This document shows positions 44,011 to 52,949 of a stretch of DNA of 64,000 nt, in pieces; position 1 is the first letter of the stretch, and each line of letters opens with the position of its first letter. The stretch lies in assembly GCF_028993615.1 (NCBI RefSeq), contig NZ_CP118632.1, positions 4,712,001 to 4,776,000 of the forward strand, read 5' to 3'. The DNA is from Herbaspirillum sp. WKF16 (lineage in GTDB: Bacteria; Pseudomonadota; Gammaproteobacteria; Burkholderiales; Burkholderiaceae_D). Under the pieces are notes generated by a model. The model saw nothing but the letters and a program-made list of their open reading frames with translations, ran no database searches and had not been told where the DNA came from. The translations under genes and the position numbers were made by a program.

Positions 44011-44571
44011 ATGAGCACGCCACCGCCCATCGACTTCGAACAGGTATTCATGCATGCCCCGATCGGCATGTGCGTCTCGCACAACCGCGTCATCCAGCAG
44101 GGCAACCTGGCGATGGCGGAGATGTTCGGCTATCCGGTGGAAGCGCTGCGGCTGATGTCGTTCCAGGAGATCTATCCCACCGCCGACGAGTTCGAGCGCA
44201 CCGGGCTGCGCCTGGTGCCCATCCTCAACGAAAAGGGTTTCTACTCCGACGAGCGCATCATGAAGCGCTCCAGCGACGAGATGTTCTGGTGCCACGTCAC
44301 CGGCCACTCGCTGGTGCTGGGCGACCCGCATGCGGCCGGCATCTGGACCTTCGAGGATGTCAGCGCCAAGCGCCCGATCGCGCCCGGCCTGACCCCGCGC
44401 GAGCGCGAGATCGCCGCGCTGCTGGTGGAAGGCAAGACCAGCAAGCTGATCGCGCGCCAGGTGGAGTTGAGCCCGCGCACGGTGGAAATGCACCGCGCCC
44501 GGCTGATGCGCAAGTTCGCCGCGTCGACCTCTTCCGAGCTGGTGCACAAACTCCTGAGCATCACGCCCTAG
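44011..44571 (+). CDS. PAS-domain LuxR-type transcriptional regulator
   Basis: 186 aa. The N-terminal PAS domain (residues about 8-120: VFMHAPIGMCVSHNRVIQQG through IWTFEDVSAKRPIA) is followed by a LuxR HTH (LTPREREIAALLVEGKTSKL and LSPRTVEMHRARLMRKFAAS). No phospho-acceptor receiver domain is present, so it should sense a small molecule or redox state directly. It is divergent from scoAB and is the likely regulator of ketone-body use. The convergent LysR gene ends 33 bp after its stop. Confidence 0.87.
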   Translation: MSTPPPIDFEQVFMHAPIGMCVSHNRVIQQGNLAMAEMFGYPVEALRLMSFQEIYPTADEFERTGLRLVPILNEKGFYSDERIMKRSSDEMFWCHVTGHSLVLGDPHAAGIWTFEDVSAKRPIAPGLTPREREIAALLVEGKTSKLIARQVELSPRTVEMHRARLMRKFAASTSSELVHKLLSITP

Positions 44572-44604
44572 GCTTCCCCGGCAACGCGCCGGCGGACCTG
44601 CGTT

Positions 44605-45501
44605 TCAGAACGGCTGCCCGGCGAAACGCTCGGCCAGAAAATCCAGCATCGTACGCAGCGTCGCCGGCATGTGCTTGCGCGAGGCATACACCGCGTACAT
44701 GCCCAGGCGCGTGGGCTCATGCTCCGGCAGCAGCGCCACCAATCGGCCGGACGCCACCAGCGGAGCCACCGAATACGCCGGCATGTGGCCGATGCCCACG
44801 CCCGCCAGCACCGCCTGCAGCAGCACCGTCACCTCGTTGGCGCTGATGCTGCCGCCCACCGCCACCGACGACGCCTTGCCGCCGCTCCTGGGTTCGAACT
44901 GCCACAGGCTGCGGCCGACGTAGGAATGCGTCAGGCAATTGTGCAGGGCCAGGTCTTCCACCTGCTGCGGCGCGCCATGGCGCGCCAGGTACTCGGGAGT
45001 GGCGCAGATCACCGAGCGGCACACCGCCAGCTGGCGCGCGATCAGGTTGGGCTCCAGCCGCGTGGTCATGCGGATGGCCAGGTCGATGCGCTCCTCCACC
45101 AGGTTGACCGTACGGTCCAGCGCCACCAGGTCGACCGCCACTTCCGGGTAGCGCCGGCCGTAGTCGACCACCGCCTGCACCAGCTGGGTCTGCGTGAATG
45201 AGGTGCTGGAAGTGATGCGCAGCAAGCCTCGCGGCGTCTCCTCGGGCGCGACCACCGCGTGGCGCAGGTCGTCGGAGAATTCCAGCATGCGCCGGCAGCG
45301 CGGCAGGATCTCGTTGCCGGCCGGCGTGAGCGACAGGCGCCGCGTAGTCCGGTGCAGCAGCCGCGCGCCCACCCACTCCTCCAGCTCGGCCACGTGCCGC
45401 GATACCACCGGGCGCGACAGGTCCAGCTGCCGGGCCGCGGCCGACAGGCTGCCGCTGTCGGCCACGGTCACGAATACTTGCATTGCCGTCAGGCGGTCCA
45501 T
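44605..45501 (-). CDS. LysR-family transcriptional regulator
   Basis: 298 aa. HTH: MQVFVTVADSGSLSAAARQL plus DLSRPVVSRHVAELEEWVGA. Effector domain from about residue 90 (LLRITSSTSFTQTQLVQAVV). It lies divergent from the NAD(P)-binding protein and DsbA-like genes, with the inverted repeat AAACTG-N12-CAGTTT between them, and should regulate them. Effector unknown. Confidence 0.9.
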   Translation of the reverse strand: MDRLTAMQVFVTVADSGSLSAAARQLDLSRPVVSRHVAELEEWVGARLLHRTTRRLSLTPAGNEILPRCRRMLEFSDDLRHAVVAPEETPRGLLRITSSTSFTQTQLVQAVVDYGRRYPEVAVDLVALDRTVNLVEERIDLAIRMTTRLEPNLIARQLAVCRSVICATPEYLARHGAPQQVEDLALHNCLTHSYVGRSLWQFEPRSGGKASSVAVGGSISANEVTVLLQAVLAGVGIGHMPAYSVAPLVASGRLVALLPEHEPTRLGMYAVYASRKHMPATLRTMLDFLAERFAGQPF

Positions 45502-45533
45502 GGGGCTTCCTTTATCTGAACGTTTTCAGAAAC

Positions 45534-45557
45534 AAACTGTATTGGATTATGCAGTTT
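45534..45557. promoter_or_regulatory. Candidate LysR binding site
   Basis: AAACTG (45534-45539) and CAGTTT (45552-45557) form a perfect 6-bp inverted repeat with a 12-bp spacer in the 121-bp region between the LysR gene and its divergent neighbour. It also fits the general T-N11-A pattern of LysR sites. Confidence 0.45.
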
Positions 45558-45622
45558 TTCCGTTCGAAAGAAGCCGTTAAGCTTTTCCCCACTCTCTCCC
45601 GGACAACACGAAAGGAAACCCC

Positions 45623-46234
45623 ATGAACATCGCCATCATCGGCGCCTCCGGCAACGTCGGCAGCCGCATCCTCGACGAAGCCCTGCGCCGCGGCCACAGC
45701 GTCGTCGCCATCGCCCGCGACGCCGCCCGCCTCCCCGAGCGCGCCGGCGTCACCGCGCGCAGCGCCGACGTCAAGGACGGCGCCGCGCTGGCGGCCGCCA
45801 TCCGGGGCGCCGACGCGGTGGTCTCCAGCGGCCGCTTCGCCAGCTACACGGCGGCCGACCTGCTGCCCGCGCTGAAGCAGGCCGGCGTCAAGCGCCTGGC
45901 CGTGGTGGGCGGTGCCGGCAGCCTGGAAATCGCGCCGGGCAAGGCGCTGATCGACACCCCGGAATTCCCCGCAGAGTACAAGCCGGAAGCGTCGGCCGGC
46001 CGCGACTTCCTTAACGAGCTGCGCGCGGTGGGGGACATCGACTGGACCTTCCTCTCGCCCTCCGCCCTGTTCGTGGCGGGCGAGCGTACCGGCAAGTTCC
46101 GTCTCGGCAACGACCAGTTGCTGGCCGGCGACGATGGCAAGAGTTGGATCTCCTACGAAGACTACGCCATCGCCCTGCTGGACGAGCTGGAGCAACCGCG
46201 GCACGTGCGCGCCCGCTTCACCGTGGGTTACTGA
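45623..46234 (+). CDS. NAD(P)-binding NmrA-like / atypical SDR protein
   Basis: 203 aa. Glycine motif IIGASGNVGSRIL at residues 4-16; later LAVVGGAGSLEIAPG and TFLSPSALFVAGERTGKFRL, as in the YwnB/YhfK group of small NAD(P)H-binding proteins. No standard YxxxK pair is visible, so it may be a redox sensor rather than an enzyme. AAAGGAAA precedes the start. Two bases separate it from the DsbA-like gene. Confidence 0.85.
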   Translation: MNIAIIGASGNVGSRILDEALRRGHSVVAIARDAARLPERAGVTARSADVKDGAALAAAIRGADAVVSSGRFASYTAADLLPALKQAGVKRLAVVGGAGSLEIAPGKALIDTPEFPAEYKPEASAGRDFLNELRAVGDIDWTFLSPSALFVAGERTGKFRLGNDQLLAGDDGKSWISYEDYAIALLDELEQPRHVRARFTVGY

Positions 46235-46236
46235 GC

Positions 46237-46953
46237 ATGAGCGCGCCGGCGCCGACCCAGGTCCTGCACTACATCCACGACCCGCTGTGCGGCTGGTGCT
46301 ACGGCGCCGCGCCGCTGGTGGCCGCGGCGCGCGAGGTGCTGCCGGTGCAGGCGCACGGCGGTGGCATGATGGCCGGGCGCAACCGCCGCCCGGTCGACGC
46401 CGCGCTGCGCGATTATGTGATGCCGCACGACCGCCGCATCGCCCAGATCACCGGCCAGGTGTTCGGCGACAATTATTTCAACGGCTTGCTGGCCGACACC
46501 GGCGCGGTGTTCGACTCGGCGCCGCCGATCGCCGCGATCCTTGCGATGCAGGCGCTCAAGGGAGCGGACGCCGGCCTGGACATGCTGGCGGCGATCCAGC
46601 GCGCGCATTACCGGGACGGGCGCCGCATCTCGGACGAGGCGACCCTGTCTGCGCTGGCGCTGCAGCTGGGTGTGGGCGAAGAGGATTTCGCGCGCGTCAT
46701 GCGCTTGGTGGAAGCGGAAGAATTGACGAACCACATCGAGGCCAGCCGCGCGCTGCTGAACCATGTCGGCGGGCGCGGCTTTCCCACCTTCGTATTGCAG
46801 CGGGGCGACGCATTGGAGGCGCTGGACACCGGGACGTGGCTGGGACGGCCGGAGCAATGGGCGGCGTTCTTGCGGCAGGAAACCGGCGCGATGGCATCTG
46901 CCGGCGCGTCACCGCCTGCGCTGTGCGATATCGACGGCGGTAATTGCAACTGA
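46237..46953 (+). CDS. DsbA-family (FrnE-like) thioredoxin-fold protein
   Basis: 238 aa, cytoplasmic (no signal peptide). The active site is C18-G-W-C21 in HDPLCGWCYGAAP, the cis-proline block is GRGFPTFVLQ, and the helical insert lies between. The CxxC and lack of export fit the DsbA-like FrnE/isomerase group acting in thiol stress or polyketide-type reactions. The C-terminal tail holds two further cysteines (ALCDIDGGNCN), an odd feature. It is co-transcribed with the preceding gene and presumably under the LysR regulator. Confidence 0.85.
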   Translation: MSAPAPTQVLHYIHDPLCGWCYGAAPLVAAAREVLPVQAHGGGMMAGRNRRPVDAALRDYVMPHDRRIAQITGQVFGDNYFNGLLADTGAVFDSAPPIAAILAMQALKGADAGLDMLAAIQRAHYRDGRRISDEATLSALALQLGVGEEDFARVMRLVEAEELTNHIEASRALLNHVGGRGFPTFVLQRGDALEALDTGTWLGRPEQWAAFLRQETGAMASAGASPPALCDIDGGNCN

Positions 46954-47012
46954 CCCGTCCGCGCCGATCCGTTGTCGCCGGCCAGTGACGTTGGTCATAT
47001 ATCGACGACCGC

Positions 47013-47128
47013 TGGACGACGCTGGGTTCCTGCTTTCGCAGGGACGACAGGGTGGAGAGAACTTGCACCCTCGATTGCGCGAGATGTTCCCACGGCCCGC
47101 CGTTCCTGCGAAAGCAGGAACCCAGTGA
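47013..47128. repeat. Dispersed palindromic module (DsbA/HAD junction)
   Basis: Arm 1, 47013-47048, has GACGCTGGGTTCCTGC-TTTC-GCAGG; arm 2, 47101-47128, has GTTCCTGC-GAAA-GCAGGAAC. It lies between convergent genes. Confidence 0.85.
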
Positions 47129-47146
47129 CTTTCATTGCGCCTCAAC

Positions 47147-47791
47147 CTATAACGGCAAGCCCAGGCCCTTCAACTGTTCCCGCGTGCTCCCGGCATCCAC
47201 ATGATGGATGCCATGCCAACCGAGCGCCTGCGCCGCCTCGACATTCTTCTTCACGTCATCGATGAACACCAGCTCGCCCGGCTTCAAGCCGGCCAGGTGG
47301 CGCCCGTAGCGCGCCAGCGCGATCTGGTAGATGCGCGGCTCGGGCTTGATGCATTGCTCCACGCCGGAGACCACGATGTCCTGGAACACGTCCAGGAAGT
47401 CGTAGTTCTCGCGCGCATAGGGGAAGGTCTCGGCCGACCAGTTGGTGAGGCCGAACAGCGGCACCTGCCTGGCATGCAACTCCTTGAGCAAGGCCACGCC
47501 ATCGTCCAGCGGGCCGCGCAGCATTTCCTTCCAGCGGTCGTAGAAGGCGCGGATCAGGCCCTCGTGCTGCGGATGCTCGCGCACCAGCTGCTCAGTGCCG
47601 TCGACCAGCGAACGGCCGCCGTCCTGGCGGACATTCCATTCGGGCGAACAGACGTGGGTCAGGAAATGCAGGCGCTCGGCGTCGTCGGCGATCAGGTGCC
47701 GGTAGACGTGCAGCGGGCTCCAGTCGAACAAAACGCCGCCGAAATCGAACACGACGGCGTGCACGCCGGCAGCGGAAACGGGGATGGTCAT
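47147..47791 (-). CDS. HAD-superfamily hydrolase (subfamily IA)
   Basis: 214 aa. Motif I is VVFDFGGVLFDW, motif II GLTNWSA, motif III lysine in KPEPRIYQ and motif IV VFIDDVKKNVEAA. The alpha-helical cap lies between motifs I and II. A phosphatase or haloacid-dehalogenase-type activity is expected; close relatives are annotated as 2-haloacid dehalogenase-like or sugar phosphatase-like without proof. It stands alone, convergent with the DsbA operon. Confidence 0.87.
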   Translation of the reverse strand: MTIPVSAAGVHAVVFDFGGVLFDWSPLHVYRHLIADDAERLHFLTHVCSPEWNVRQDGGRSLVDGTEQLVREHPQHEGLIRAFYDRWKEMLRGPLDDGVALLKELHARQVPLFGLTNWSAETFPYARENYDFLDVFQDIVVSGVEQCIKPEPRIYQIALARYGRHLAGLKPGELVFIDDVKKNVEAAQALGWHGIHHVDAGSTREQLKGLGLPL

Positions 47792-47873
47792 GCGTGGCTT
47801 CCTCCGGAAGATGGGCGTTCCATTCTACTGGCGCGCCGCGGCGCACGCGTGAAGAAGTGTAAGCGGGCCCGTC

Positions 47874-49292
47874 CTAGAGCGAGCGGAAAAACTCGAACAG
47901 TTCCGGCGCGTCCGCATAGCCGACGTTGAAACGGAAGCTGGCCTTCTCGGGCGCGGCCAGGTGGAAGAAATCGCCCGGCGCCAGCCAGATGCCCTTCTGC
48001 CGCGCGCGGTCGGCGATCTCGCGCGCCGACAGCTTGCTGTCTTCCAGCGTGGCCCAGGTGAACATGCCGCCGCGCGCGGCCGTGAACGGCGTGAGGCCGG
48101 CCTCGGCCAGCTTGGCGTTGAGCGTGGACTGGGCGTTGAGCAGCGTGGCGTTGAGCGTTTGCACGTGGCGCCGGTGATGGCCTTCGGTCAGCACGTTGTG
48201 CACCAGGCGCTCGTTGATCTCGGAGTTGGTCAGGGTGAGCACCATCTTGGTATGCACGATCTGGCGCGCCAGGTCGCGCTGGCAGGCGACATAGCCGACC
48301 CGCAGCGAGGGCGCGATGGTCTTCGAATAGCTGCCCACGTAGATCACCCGCTGCAGGCCGTCGAGCGCGGCCAGCATGGGGTCGGTGGCCTGGCCCAGCT
48401 CGCGGAAGATATCGTCCTCCACCACCCAGAAGCCGTGGCGCTCGGCCGACTGCAGCACGCGCATGGCGCAGGCCGGCGTGTAGGAGGTGCCGGTGGGATT
48501 TTGCAGCACGCTGGTGGTGAAGAACATCTTGGGCTGGTGCGCGCGCGCCAGCGTCTCCAGCATGTCGGTGTCGACGCCGCCGGGCACGCGCGGCACGCCG
48601 ATCACGTTCAGGCCGGCCAGGCGCAGCATGGCGATCAGGTTGCAGTAGCCGGGGTCGTCGATCATCACCGTGTCGCCGGGCTGGGTCATGGTGCGGATCA
48701 CCAGGTCCAGCGCCTGGGTGGCGCCGTGGGTGGTGAGCACCTGGTCGATCGCCACGTCCAGCGCCCAGTGGCCGAGGAACTGCGCGATCAGCTGGCGCAG
48801 CGGCGCATAGCCGAAGGGATGGCCGTAGCCGACCTGCTGCGCGCCGGGCGAGCGAATGATGCGGCGCTCGGCCTGGTGCAGGCCTTCGTCGTTCAACCAC
48901 TTGCCGGGCAGCCAGCCGCAGCCGGCCTTGATGGGCACGCGCTCGTCGGCGAACATTTCCGACAGCAGCCAGGCCGAGTCGATCACCGGCTCATGCGGCG
49001 TGAACACGGCGCGCGCGCCGTTCTGCCCGGCCCGCGCGGCGACGAAGAAGCCGGCCCCGCGCCGCGCCAGCAACATGCCGCGCGCCACCAGCTGCTCATA
49101 CGCCTCGACCACGGTGGAGGCGCCGATGCCGTGGCTCTCGGCCAGTTGCCGCACCGAGGGCAGGCGTTCGCCGGAGCGCAGCTCGCCGCCCTCGATCAGT
49201 TGCGCCAGGCCGTCGGCCACCTGTTCAACCAGGCGGGCGGCGGTGTTTCTTTGCAGATCCAGCTGCAGCGCCTGGCGCTGGGGCTTGGCCAT
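47874..49292 (-). CDS. MocR/GabR-type regulator (GntR HTH fused to class I aminotransferase)
   Basis: 472 aa. N-terminal winged HTH (LPSVRQLAESHGIGASTVVE and AYEQLVARGMLLARRGAGFF) joined by a linker to a fold-type I PLP domain with VLTTHGATQALDLVIRTMTQ and the Schiff-base lysine in VGSYSKTIAPSLR. Such regulators sense PLP adducts of amino compounds. It is divergent from the beta-alanine:pyruvate-type aminotransferase gene and probably activates it. The start at 49292 is chosen at the family N-terminus. Candidate direct repeats lie in the intergenic region. Confidence 0.9.
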   Translation of the reverse strand: MAKPQRQALQLDLQRNTAARLVEQVADGLAQLIEGGELRSGERLPSVRQLAESHGIGASTVVEAYEQLVARGMLLARRGAGFFVAARAGQNGARAVFTPHEPVIDSAWLLSEMFADERVPIKAGCGWLPGKWLNDEGLHQAERRIIRSPGAQQVGYGHPFGYAPLRQLIAQFLGHWALDVAIDQVLTTHGATQALDLVIRTMTQPGDTVMIDDPGYCNLIAMLRLAGLNVIGVPRVPGGVDTDMLETLARAHQPKMFFTTSVLQNPTGTSYTPACAMRVLQSAERHGFWVVEDDIFRELGQATDPMLAALDGLQRVIYVGSYSKTIAPSLRVGYVACQRDLARQIVHTKMVLTLTNSEINERLVHNVLTEGHHRRHVQTLNATLLNAQSTLNAKLAEAGLTPFTAARGGMFTWATLEDSKLSAREIADRARQKGIWLAPGDFFHLAAPEKASFRFNVGYADAPELFEFFRSL

Positions 49293-49618
49293 GGAGATTC
49301 CTTTACGCGTGGCGCCTGGCGACCTCATTGGCCGTCCGGCGCGGGTGTTCGGCATTCCGTCAAAGTGTATTGATCATCGCATAGGCGCCACCGGCGGCCG
49401 CATGCATCCTGTGCATGTGCAGCAAACAGCCACGACCCGCCGCCTTCCGGCAAATAAGGGCAGTACGGCGCGGTGGCGCCCGACGTTGTCGTTCCCGCCG
49501 GATGACTCAACACAGTTCACCGAAACAAACAATACAGTTTCGGATCAAATTAAAAAGTGTAGCTAACAATACTGCGACTGTCTGGCAATAATCAAGTCGT
49601 TCTCAACTCCGACTACAG
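49293..49618. promoter_or_regulatory. MocR/aminotransferase divergent control region
   Basis: 326 bp. AACAATAC occurs twice in the same direction (49528-49535, 49565-49572), 37 bp apart, a spacing typical of MocR-type direct-repeat sites. AAAGTGTA also occurs twice (49362-49369 and 49554-49561). The AT-rich part 49505-49600 is the probable promoter of the aminotransferase gene. Confidence 0.5.
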
Positions 49619-50953
49619 ATGGTGCGCCCCATGTCCAACACCGAACAACAAGCCGGCCTCTCCGCCTACTGGATGCCGTACACCGCCAACCGCAATTTCA
49701 AGGCCAGCCCGCGCATGCTGGTCTCGGCCGAGGGCATGCATTACCGCGACGACGCCGGCAACGCCATCCTCGACGGCACCGCCGGCCTGTGGTGTGTGCC
49801 GCTGGGCCACGCCCATCCCAAGATCGTGTCTGCCGTGCAGAAATCGGTCGCCACGCTGGACTATGCGCCGTCGTTCCAGCTCGGCCACCCTAGCGCCTTC
49901 GAACTGGCCGAGCGCCTCAAGGCCTACACCGGCAACCGTTTCTCCAACGTGTTCTATACCGGCTCCGGCTCGGAGGCGGTGGATACGGCGCTGAAGATCG
50001 CGCTGGCCTATCACCGCACCAAGGGCAACGCCACCCGCACCCGCTTCATCGGCCGCGAGCGGGGCTACCATGGCGTGGGCTTCGGCGGCATGTCGGTGGG
50101 CGGCATCGGCGGCAACCGCAAGACCTTCAGCACCGCGCTGATCGCCGGCGTGGACCACCTGCCGCACACCCATAACCTGGAGAAGAACGCCTTCACCAAG
50201 GGCGAGCCGGAATACGGCGCGCACCTGGCCGACGAGCTGGAGCGCCTGGTCGCGCTGCACGACGCCTCCAACATCGCCGCCGTGATCGTCGAACCGGTGG
50301 CCGGCTCCACCGGCGTGCTGGTGCCGCCCAAGGGTTACCTGAAGCGCCTGCGCGAACTGTGCACCAAGCACGGCATCCTGCTGATCTTCGACGAAGTGAT
50401 CACCGGCTTCGGCCGCCTGACCACGCCGTTCGCCTCCGACTACTTCGGCGTCGAGCCGGACATCTTCACCACCGCCAAGGGCCTCACCAACGGCGTGGTG
50501 CCGATGGGCGCGGTGTTCGTCAAGCAAGAGATCCACGACGCCTTCATGAACGGCCCGGACGGCATCGAGCTGTTCCACGGCTACACCTACTCCGGCCACC
50601 CGTTGGCCTGCGCCGCCGGCCTGGCTTCGCTGGACGTGTTCGAGCAGGAAGGCGTGCTGGAGCATGCGCAGTCGGTGTCCGATTACTTCCAGGATGCGGC
50701 GCACGCGCTGCGCGGCCTGCCGCACGTCATCGACGTGCGCACCATCGGCCTGATCGCCGGCATCGAGCTGGCCTCGATCCAGGGCCGGGTCGGCGCGCGC
50801 GCCTACGACGCCTTCGTGCGCGCCTTCAACGACGGCATCCTGATCCGCGTCACCGGCGACATCATCGCGCTGTCGCCGCCGCTGATCATCAGCAAGCAAC
50901 AGATCGACGAGCTGTTCGGCAAGCTCGCCGCGATCCTCAAGACCCTCGCCTAA
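49619..50953 (+). CDS. bauA: Beta-alanine:pyruvate (omega-amino acid) aminotransferase
   Basis: 444 aa class III PLP aminotransferase. LRAHWMPFSANRNF-like opening (here [14 protein letters not shown]), [50 protein letters not shown] and the PLP lysine in [14 protein letters not shown] match omega-amino acid:pyruvate aminotransferases of Pseudomonas. It converts beta-alanine and related amines to the semialdehyde. The ATG at 49619 has no good ribosome site; ATG 49631 (MSNTEQQ) is an alternative. The next gene, 25 bp on, consumes the semialdehyde product. Confidence 0.87.
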   Translation: MVRPMSNTEQQAGLSAYWMPYTANRNFKASPRMLVSAEGMHYRDDAGNAILDGTAGLWCVPLGHAHPKIVSAVQKSVATLDYAPSFQLGHPSAFELAERLKAYTGNRFSNVFYTGSGSEAVDTALKIALAYHRTKGNATRTRFIGRERGYHGVGFGGMSVGGIGGNRKTFSTALIAGVDHLPHTHNLEKNAFTKGEPEYGAHLADELERLVALHDASNIAAVIVEPVAGSTGVLVPPKGYLKRLRELCTKHGILLIFDEVITGFGRLTTPFASDYFGVEPDIFTTAKGLTNGVVPMGAVFVKQEIHDAFMNGPDGIELFHGYTYSGHPLACAAGLASLDVFEQEGVLEHAQSVSDYFQDAAHALRGLPHVIDVRTIGLIAGIELASIQGRVGARAYDAFVRAFNDGILIRVTGDIIALSPPLIISKQQIDELFGKLAAILKTLA

Positions 50954-50978
50954 CCGATATCCGGAGCCACAAGCAACA

Positions 50979-52472
50979 ATGGAAAAGATTACCCACTACA
51001 TCGGCGGCAAGCGCGTCGATACCGTCAGCGGCCGCTACGCCGATGTCTTCAATCCGGCGCAGGGCGTGCCGGTGGCGCAGGTCGCGCTGGGCACGGCCGA
51101 TGAGGTCGACGCCGCCGTCAAGGCCGGCGCCGCCGCCTTCCCGGCCTGGTCCAACACGCCGCCGCTGACCCGCGCGCGCGTGCTGTTCCGCTTCCTGCAC
51201 CTGATCCAGCAGCGCGCCGACGACTTCGCCCGCATCATCGTGCGCGAGCACGGCAAGACCTTCTCCGACGCCCAGGGCGAAGTCGCGCGCGGCATCGAGA
51301 TCGTCGAGTTCGCCGCCGGCATCCCGCAGATGCTCAAAGGCGAATACACCGACCAGATCGCGCGCGGCATCGACGCCTGGTCGATGCGCCAGGCGCTGGG
51401 CGTGGTGGCCGGCATCACGCCGTTCAACTTCCCCGCCATGGTGCCGATGTGGATGTTCCCGATCGCCATCGCCTGCGGCAACAGCTTCGTGCTCAAGCCC
51501 TCCGAGCGCGATCCTTCCGCCGCGCTGCTGATCGCCGAGCTGCTGCAGGAAGCCGGCCTGCCGGATGGCGTGTTCAACGTCATCCAGGGCGACAAGGTCA
51601 CCGTGGACGCCCTGCTCGACCATCCGCAGGTGAAGGCCATCAGCTTCGTCGGCTCGACCCCGATTGCCGAATACATCTATGCGCGCGGCTCGGCCAAGGG
51701 CAAGCGCGTGCAAGCCCTGGGCGGCGCCAAGAACCACATGGTGGTGATGCCCGACGCCGACATGTCGCTGGCGGTCGATGCCTTGATGGGCGCGGCCTTC
51801 GGCTCGGCCGGCGAGCGCTGCATGGCGATCTCGGTGGCGGTGGCGGTCGGCTCCGCCGGCGACCAGCTGGTGCAGGCCCTGGCCGAACGCGCGCGCAATC
51901 TCAAGATCAACGAAGGCAACGCGGCCGGCGCCGAAATGGGACCGGTGGTCACCGCGGCCGCCAAGCAACGCATCGAAGGCCTGATCGCGCGCGGCGTGGA
52001 AGAAGGCGCCAAGCTGGTGGTCGACGGGCGCGGCTACAAGGTGCCGGGTTTCGAGCAGGGCTTCTTCGTCGGCGGTACGCTGTTCGACCATGTCACGCCG
52101 GAGATGACGGTGTACAAGGAAGAGATCTTCGGCCCCGTGCTGTGCGTGCTGCGCGCGCCCGACATCGCCAGCGCGGTGGAGCTGATCAACGCCCATGAGT
52201 ACGGCAACGGCGTGGCGGTGTACACGCGCGACGGCGGCGTGGCGCGCGAATTCGTGCGCCAGATCGAGGTCGGCATGGTGGGCGTGAACGTGCCGTTGCC
52301 GGTGCCGATGGCCTTCAGCAGTTTCGGCGGCTGGAAGCGCAGCCTGTTCGGCGACCATCACATGTACGGACCGGAAGGCGTGCGCTTCTACACCCGGGCC
52401 AAGGCGGTGATGCAGCGCTGGCCCAACACCGCCAGCGCGGGCGCCGAGTTCGCCTTCCCGCAGATGAAATGA
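50979..52472 (+). CDS. mmsA: CoA-acylating methylmalonate-semialdehyde dehydrogenase
   Basis: 497 aa aldehyde dehydrogenase of the MmsA/IolA/BauC group. Features: [53 protein letters not shown] and the catalytic cysteine in [17 protein letters not shown]. It turns malonate or methylmalonate semialdehyde into acetyl- or propionyl-CoA with NAD+ and CoA. With the aminotransferase it makes a complete beta-alanine / beta-aminoisobutyrate route. A strong terminator follows. Confidence 0.92.
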   Translation: MEKITHYIGGKRVDTVSGRYADVFNPAQGVPVAQVALGTADEVDAAVKAGAAAFPAWSNTPPLTRARVLFRFLHLIQQRADDFARIIVREHGKTFSDAQGEVARGIEIVEFAAGIPQMLKGEYTDQIARGIDAWSMRQALGVVAGITPFNFPAMVPMWMFPIAIACGNSFVLKPSERDPSAALLIAELLQEAGLPDGVFNVIQGDKVTVDALLDHPQVKAISFVGSTPIAEYIYARGSAKGKRVQALGGAKNHMVVMPDADMSLAVDALMGAAFGSAGERCMAISVAVAVGSAGDQLVQALAERARNLKINEGNAAGAEMGPVVTAAAKQRIEGLIARGVEEGAKLVVDGRGYKVPGFEQGFFVGGTLFDHVTPEMTVYKEEIFGPVLCVLRAPDIASAVELINAHEYGNGVAVYTRDGGVAREFVRQIEVGMVGVNVPLPVPMAFSSFGGWKRSLFGDHHMYGPEGVRFYTRAKAVMQRWPNTASAGAEFAFPQMK

Positions 52473-52479
52473 TGTGACG

Positions 52480-52511
52480 AAAAACGGCATGAAATCCTTC
52501 ATGCCGTTTTT
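52480..52511 (+). terminator. Rho-independent terminator after mmsA
   Basis: Perfect 14-bp stem AAAAACGGCATGAA / TTCATGCCGTTTTT (52480-52493 with 52498-52511), loop ATCC. Confidence 0.93.
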
Positions 52512-52808
52512 CATTTCGGCAGGGCGAAAATGCGCTGCCGGTTGTTGGTGCAAAAAGCAGGGAACGTGGTGCAGATGCCAAACGGCGGGAACCGAAATGC
52601 ACCGCGATGTCGATGAAAATTTTTAAGCGCACAAAGGGAGGGAAAGGAAGACAATCCTGATGGAGCGATTCGCCGCAGGACGCGGCGAAGGAGTCCCCGG
52701 CAAGAAGAAAATCCGCATCGCCACCGCATGAAAAATACATCGGGGCATGGGCAACGGATACCGAACAGAAACAGAGACACAGCATTTCACGGCCAGGAGG
52801 AGCCCGCC

Positions 52809-52949
52809 ATGATCGTTCGCATCATGTCACGCCCGTTCGACCTCGCTTATCCGCGTTTTTTTGGCGGAGGAATGCGCTCGTCCGCCGGCATCGCAGGCGT
52901 CTCGTTTCATCCGGATTTTCACTCTTGCTGGGCATGGAATTTGCGTTGA
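52809..52949 (+). CDS. Possible small protein or leader peptide, 46 aa
   Basis: Starts MIVRIMSRPFDLAYPRFFGG and ends HSCWAWNLR. It is preceded by CAGGAGGAG at an ideal distance, the best ribosome site in this gap. Composition is not that of a shadow frame (Phe, Trp, Tyr and Met present), and no gene lies opposite. It ends 60 bp before the solute-binding-protein gene, so it may be a leader peptide or a separate small protein. No homologue is recalled. Function unknown. Confidence 0.4.
   Translation: MIVRIMSRPFDLAYPRFFGGGMRSSAGIAGVSFHPDFHSCWAWNLR
52929..52945 (+). promoter_or_regulatory. Sigma-54-like -24/-12 promoter candidate
   Basis: GGGCATGGAATTTGC (52930-52944) matches the pattern TGGCACGnnnnTTGC at 9 of 11 fixed positions, with the GG and GC separated by 10 bp. 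It lies 66 bp upstream of the solute-binding-protein ATG. No clear activator site was found. Confidence 0.35.

Noticed and set aside
52547..52603. NtrC-type enhancer (GGTGCA, GGTGCA, TGCACC half-sites)
   Set aside because: The half-sites do not form the TGCACC-N5-GGTGCA palindrome and lie more than 300 bp from the sigma-54-like sequence.
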